From: Albifimbria verrucaria | Taxonomy: Eukaryota; Ascomycota; Sordariomycetes; Hypocreales; Stachybotryaceae | Assembly: GCA_020081605.1 (NCBI GenBank) | Contig: JAHREC010000010.1 | Coordinates: forward strand, 1-49,035 | Reading direction: 5' to 3' | DNA length: 49,035 nt | Shown here: positions 44,954-49,035 of the stretch, piece after piece | Numbering within the stretch: position 1 is the stretch's first letter | How the letters are laid out: every line of letters begins with the position of its first letter | Translations under genes and position numbers: made by a program | The notes under the pieces: generated by a model | Told to the model about the DNA's origin: nothing | Database searches by the model: none | The model's input: the letters and a program-made list of their open reading frames with translations, nothing else

Positions 44954-47032
44954 ATGGAAGACAAAGGACGAAGATATCAACAGCAGAGCCGGGGCCCGGC
45001 CCGGCCTCGAAGGGTCAGGGGCCCGGCCGTTGAACCGGCTGCTGACGAAGGCACCGTTGAACCGGCTGCTGACGAAGGCATTGACTTCGATATCATCCTG
45101 AACGATAGTCGGCTGGAACAAGATGCGGATAGCACATACAGACCAAATATCAAGCCCACGGACGCTATAGGCAGCCAATTTGAACCGTGCCACGTCCCGG
45201 AACATCCCTTTGAAGTCCATGACCTTCCTGTATCGCCGTTGAAGCTATTCCAGCATTTCCTACCTATCTGGCTCGTTGAAAGCTGGGTTGACTATACCAA
45301 TAGAAACCCGGGTCCTGACGGCCGTACGATTATAACGTCTGTCTCGGAAATCTATATATGGATAGCTATGATAATATATATAGATTTAAATCCTAAAAAT
45401 CCTATAGGGACTATTGGAAGGGCCAACGGCTGGGGAAATGCCTCGACACACCGTATAGCAAGATATATGTCGTTTGACCGATTTTCCCTACTAAGAAGAC
45501 GGCTTCGAATCGACGATCCGGATACAATAGATATGGATGTCCCGGATCCTTATAATAAGGTCAATGAATGGGCCAATATCATGATGAACGCTGCCGTCAG
45601 CATCGTCAGCGTTGGAAGCATCGTGACTGTCGATGAGGCTATGCAGGCCTTCCAAGGCCGTTCCAAACAGAAGGTGACGATCAAGGGAAAACCCACACCC
45701 ACAGGGCCTCAAGATCTGGGTCCTAGCTGTTGCCGGATATATGTTGCAGTGGCTATGGCACAGGCCCGGCTGCGGTCCTGTGGGCATTGAAGGCCGGGGC
45801 CCCGGAAAGCTAGGAACAAGGTCACATCGTCAGACGGCTTATTAGACGGCTCATCAGACGGCTCGTCAGACAAGGCCCCGGCGTTGACCATGACCCAAGC
45901 CGTCGTTGTGGCCCTTATAAAGCGGCTGCCGCCATCTAGATGTCATGTCTATATAGATAACTTATTCCCGTCTCCGGGCCTCTTCGTTGCCCTCATGCAG
46001 CTAGGGATAGGGGCCACCGGCACATGCCGTACGAACTGTGGTCTGTATCGCCGTCTCGTTGAATTGAAGGAAGATGACCGGAAAGGACGGAAAATGTGGT
46101 CCTATGGCCGGATTCAATCGTGGCCAACACCAGATAACAAGGTCAGTCACTCACATAGTCAGTCAGTCAGTCAGTCAGCTAGTCATAGCTATATATATAT
46201 ATATAGCTATGACTAGCTGACTGACTGACTGACTGACCGTCTTGAAGGTCAACCAGATAGCTTGGAAAGACAATGCCTTAGTGTTGTTTTTGACCACTGT
46301 TTATGACGGTAGCGAGACCGTTGTCTGTACGAGGAAGCGGCCAACATCGTCACATCGCTGTTCAGGCCCAATTAAACAGTTCTTTGGAGACGAGCCGGTC
46401 AAAGAGGTCCTGATCCCGGCTGTGGCTTTTGACTATAACCATCATATGAACGGCGTAGATATTGCAGATCATCTAAGATCGAATATGCGTACAGGAAATC
46501 ATCGTCAACGCCGGGGCCCGGCTAGGGCCCTTGCCTGGGACTTCCTCCTCAAGACGGCTGTTTCTAATAGCTTCATTTTGCAGAGAGACGGGCAGCCGGC
46601 TTGGCCACGCTATAGATCCCTGGGCCTGTGGCAGGAAGCTGTTTCTGACGAATTATGTAGGAAATATTGGTCGATATATAGGAAGGAAAAGGGATCCTGG
46701 AAGAGATATCGAGCCGGGAACGAATTTATCCGCATATCACAACACCATTGGATTGATAGAGGGAAAAGATCCCGTTGTCTTAGCTGCAAAGGCTTGCAAA
46801 TTTCCCTCGAACTCGCAGCTCTGAACGCCCTTTTCAACGCCCTCGAAAACGCCGTTGCAGGCCGGGCCCTGACCTTGACGATGACTTCAACGATGACCTT
46901 GACGAAAACCCTCACCCGGATCCGCCGGAGGCTCCCAAAGCTAAAACTACGAATATGGGCTGTGATGTCTGTAATGTAGCTATATGTAACGCGGGGCAAT
47001 GCTGGTACCTCTATCATCGGCCAATTTACTAG
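44954..47032 (+). CDS. PiggyBac-type DDE transposase, frame-damaged
   Basis: Transposase of the PiggyBac family (DDE_Tnp_1_7), which cuts and pastes at TTAA. The three catalytic aspartates are seen: TVDEAMQAFQGRS (D codon at 45632), VYIDNLFPSPGLF (45956) and NGVDIADHLR (46458). Other typical parts are KGKPTPTG before KIWVLAVAGYMLQWLWH, then AFDYNHHMNGVD and a cysteine-rich end CDVCNVAICNAGQC with stop at 47030-47032. One intron at 46142-46247 joins in phase. The N-terminal half has an acidic tail and a 27-base tandem repeat (VEPAADEGT twice). Frame breaks: an extra G at 45704-45706, a missing base near 45797-45803 (ggggcccc), and a missing base in the C-run 46867-46869. With these three the copy cannot make the full protein as written. 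Codon use is AT-rich with many ATA codons, unlike the neighbours, in keeping with a mobile gene. Confidence 0.82.
45046..45099 (+). repeat. 27-bp in-frame tandem duplication in the transposase
   Basis: The unit starting gttgaaccggctgctgacg is present twice and encodes VEPAADEG twice near the N-terminus. It preserves the frame and lies in the non-conserved part of the protein. Confidence 0.7.
46142..46247 (+). other. Palindromic intron in the transposase gene
   Basis: The 106-base intron begins GTCAGT and ends GAAG, and removes itself in phase between TPDNK and VNQIAWKDN. Bases 46158-46237 form a perfect 80-base palindrome (40-base arms, centre 46197/46198). The arms consist of (GTCA) repeats, then a short unique part and a TA-rich core. 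Transcribed, it would fold into a long hairpin bringing the two splice sites together. It could also be a tiny inserted element or a replication by-product. Confidence 0.8.
46158..46237. repeat. Perfect 80-bp palindrome
   Basis: Every position pairs with its mirror about 46197.5; the first mismatch outside is 46157 (A) with 46238 (C). The outer 20 or so bases of each arm are tetranucleotide repeats (GTCA, GACT), followed by agctagtcatagct and a TA core. Confidence 0.9.
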
Positions 47033-49035
47033 GCCTTCTATGTATCTAGTTTTTATCCGGTTCCAATTGGTCAATTTACTGGTTTGCTACCTAGTCTGAG
47101 CCTTACCGGCCTCAAGGGGATAGTTACCGAGGCTTAGTCTTATATGGATTGGTATCTCACCCTAAGCATGTCTTCTTAGCACCTGCTCACTTGATGGAAG
47201 CTCAAATGCTTATGTCAGAACTACAATAGGCAGGGTTGACTCCAAGTTACAGTGCCGCAGTCCAAGCTTAACGTAGCTGCTCTCGTACGAACTAGGTCCA
47301 AATGTATTAATTCAAGTAGCCATGGGGCTTTTCATCTTCCATTCTCGTTTGCTGCGAGAACTTGGAGACGAACTACGCCTTTGATAAGAATTGGAGTTAG
47401 CATATGCTTGGTTATGCAGTCTCCAAGCGCTTCTGATGGCAAAATCATAGATCACAGAACGGAGTTCTTACAGAGATCTCTTTTTAGCAATTGTTAGCGG
47501 TAGCAGTAAGACGGTAGCAGCTTATTTAAGGACTGAGGAATTGTTCCGATGCCAGGTTAATTTGCAAACTCTGATATGAACCGCGAATATATGAACCGCG
47601 AATATATAAACCGCGAAGAAAGTCGTCAAAATCAGCAGGAGATGTTGAATTTTTACAGCAGAGAGCGGTATTACCAGATCGCATCAAGATCCATGTGCTT
47701 AAGTCTACCGACCGTATTGAAGCATTTATGCTGAAGTGACCGTCTACAGGTAGGAGATGAAGTAAGGTCTCTCATATTGAACAAATATCCATATAGAATT
47801 GCGAGATGTGAAGCTACGCAAACAGCCTACTGTTGGTTGTCCCTGAATCATTTAGCGCCAATCCCTCAGATGCACATTACCTTAGGCTGATAGGTCACCA
47901 CAAGGCATTCAACAAAGCAAAATGCATGCTTGTTGGAGGAAATTGAACTCATGGGATTATAAGCGATTCCACGAGGGTTCTACCGCGCTGGGGCATTGAA
48001 CTGATCACCTGCGTAGAGATCGGTACGAATTTTCAGTGGTAGTGGCTAACAGAATCCAACCAATCGACCCAACCGAGACTTGAAGTATTGCATGAGATGT
48101 AGAGTTCGCAACTACAGAAGATGGTTCCTGGTAATGACTTCACTTCCAACCAAGTGATTCTTGGAGGTCTGGAGATATTTTCGCAAGCGATTCACCGAGC
48201 CTCGTCTGGCTCAGAATGAATTTGGAAAACATATGACGATACAATTGACAAAACCAAAGGACTCTGTGGTTGGGTAAGACTACAACACCGATGAATTCCT
48301 CATGGCCCGAAACTCGAAGCTCGTGTTGTAAGATGAAGTAAATAGAGTCTGGAAGGAGAAGCCAGGTTTGGCCTGTGAGTATATAGCCAACTCTCTTGAT
48401 CCATGTGTTGGACGCAAAAATCAGATTTGATCTTCATGTCTGCGTATCCCGTCTACCAACGCCATACTTTCGGCACGTTATTATTCAATAACGTCTGTGA
48501 CGATTAAGACGAACCGGGCTTGTCATGCTCCGTGATGGCGTTACCAGCTGCAAGAAAACTATATCCACATATTGGTTTCGAACCTGTCCGGGACATCAGG
48601 ACGATAGAAAGAGATTTCTCGAGCATGGCCAGGCCTTCTGAAGCTAGCCGCTAAGGGGGCAATGGAAGGATCGGCTTGCTGTCTTGATGTCTTTAAGTCC
48701 AATAGTGAAAGTCTTCAATCTTTATTAAGAATTTCCAGCTCTCCTGTTATGACTGCAAAGACACCCAGCGTGAAAATAGCAACAGTTGCTAGTTATTACA
48801 AACTGGCTACGGGTTGCTATAAGGCATGTTCTTTAAGAAATCATCTAGTGTTGTGTTCTTGCCGGTTGCTTTCATCAATGCCACGAGATGCGAATGCAAC
48901 GAGCAAACTACCCTAGAGTACACGTGAATTCCAGTAGAGGTCTAGGGTAGGAATCCATGACACCCATGACACATGACACGCCGACCACAAACCAAAAATT
49001 CCCTTGACCCTTCAGATTTAACGGGTGTCCTAGCT
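47033..49035. other. Gene-poor end of the window
   Basis: No gene recognised. A tandem repeat of the 15-base unit atgaaccgcgaatat lies at 47576-47619 (about three copies, the last changed). Two similar segments, ggccaatttactagg and tggtcaatttactgg, follow the transposase at about 47019 and 47066. The remainder is AT-rich without features. Confidence 0.35.
47576..47619 (+). repeat. 15-bp tandem repeat, about three copies
   Basis: The unit atgaaccgcgaatat is followed by a perfect second copy and a third reading ataaaccgcgaagaa. It lies in non-coding sequence beyond the transposon. Confidence 0.7.

Larger units (their letters stand above)
44939..47032 (+). mobile_element. PiggyBac-like transposon remnant
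   Basis: The transposase above defines the element. A TTAA at about 44939 lies close upstream, but the expected TTAA-flanked terminal inverted repeats were not found by eye. The true ends may lie in 44.0-44.95 kb and 47.0-48 kb, and the boundaries given are minimal. Confidence 0.5.

Noticed and set aside
44939..47032. Terminal inverted repeats of the PiggyBac element
   Set aside because: Several TTAA sites exist on both sides, but I found no matching inverted termini next to them.
1..49035. A biosynthetic or defence gene cluster
   Set aside because: No polyketide, peptide, terpene or P450 genes and no co-oriented functional set; the recognisable genes are unrelated housekeeping or regulatory types.

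Overview
This window reads as nuclear DNA of a filamentous ascomycete (Pezizomycotina; a Sordariomycete is my guess from the look of the proteins, not a demonstrated placement). The protein-coding genes are split by many short introns of about 50-72 bases with GT..AG ends, and several of these carry a CTAAC/CTAAT-like branch site. The recognisable families are fungal: a Zn2Cys6 regulator, a C2H2 regulator, a vacuolar CAX exchanger, and an MFS transporter of the plant/fungal ZIFL-like type. Gene density is low: about eight recognisable or strongly coding genes, a few fainter coding remnants, and long gene-poor, repeat-bearing stretches.

Layout: 1-1353 gene-poor; 1354-3302 (+) MFS transporter in five exons; 4544-4766 (-) a coding remnant; 7095-8690 (-) a vacuolar Ca2+/H+ exchanger in five exons; 11828-12734 (-) an unknown gene; 17433-17870 (-) a possible small secreted protein; 18425-19748 (+) an unknown Q/T/P-rich protein; 20687-21743 (-) a C2H2 zinc-finger protein; 23957-24860 (+) a decayed unknown gene; 25366-26253 (-) an unknown gene; 30003-31036 (-) a von Willebrand A-domain protein; 33044-34274 (-) a Zn2Cys6 transcription factor; 40721-42674 (-) a coiled-coil protein with a membrane-anchored C-terminus; 44954-47032 (+) a PiggyBac-type DDE transposase. 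Three diverged dispersed repeat families link distant places: R1 at 6.4, 9.6 and 36.7 kb; R2 at 22.3 and 31.8 kb; R3 at 28.5 and 38.6 kb.

The genes do not form an obvious pathway or cluster. What unites them is damage. Almost every recognisable gene is interrupted by one or more single-base indels, mostly a missing base in a run of identical bases, while the protein continues well conserved in the next frame. Either the sequence has systematic homopolymer undercalls, or this is a decaying accessory region. The CAX nonsense codon and the stop-ridden 24-kb gene favour some real decay; the well-preserved protein on both sides of most indels favours sequence error.

The most unusual single structure is an intron in the transposase gene whose core is a perfect 80-base palindrome built from GTCA tetranucleotides and a TA core.
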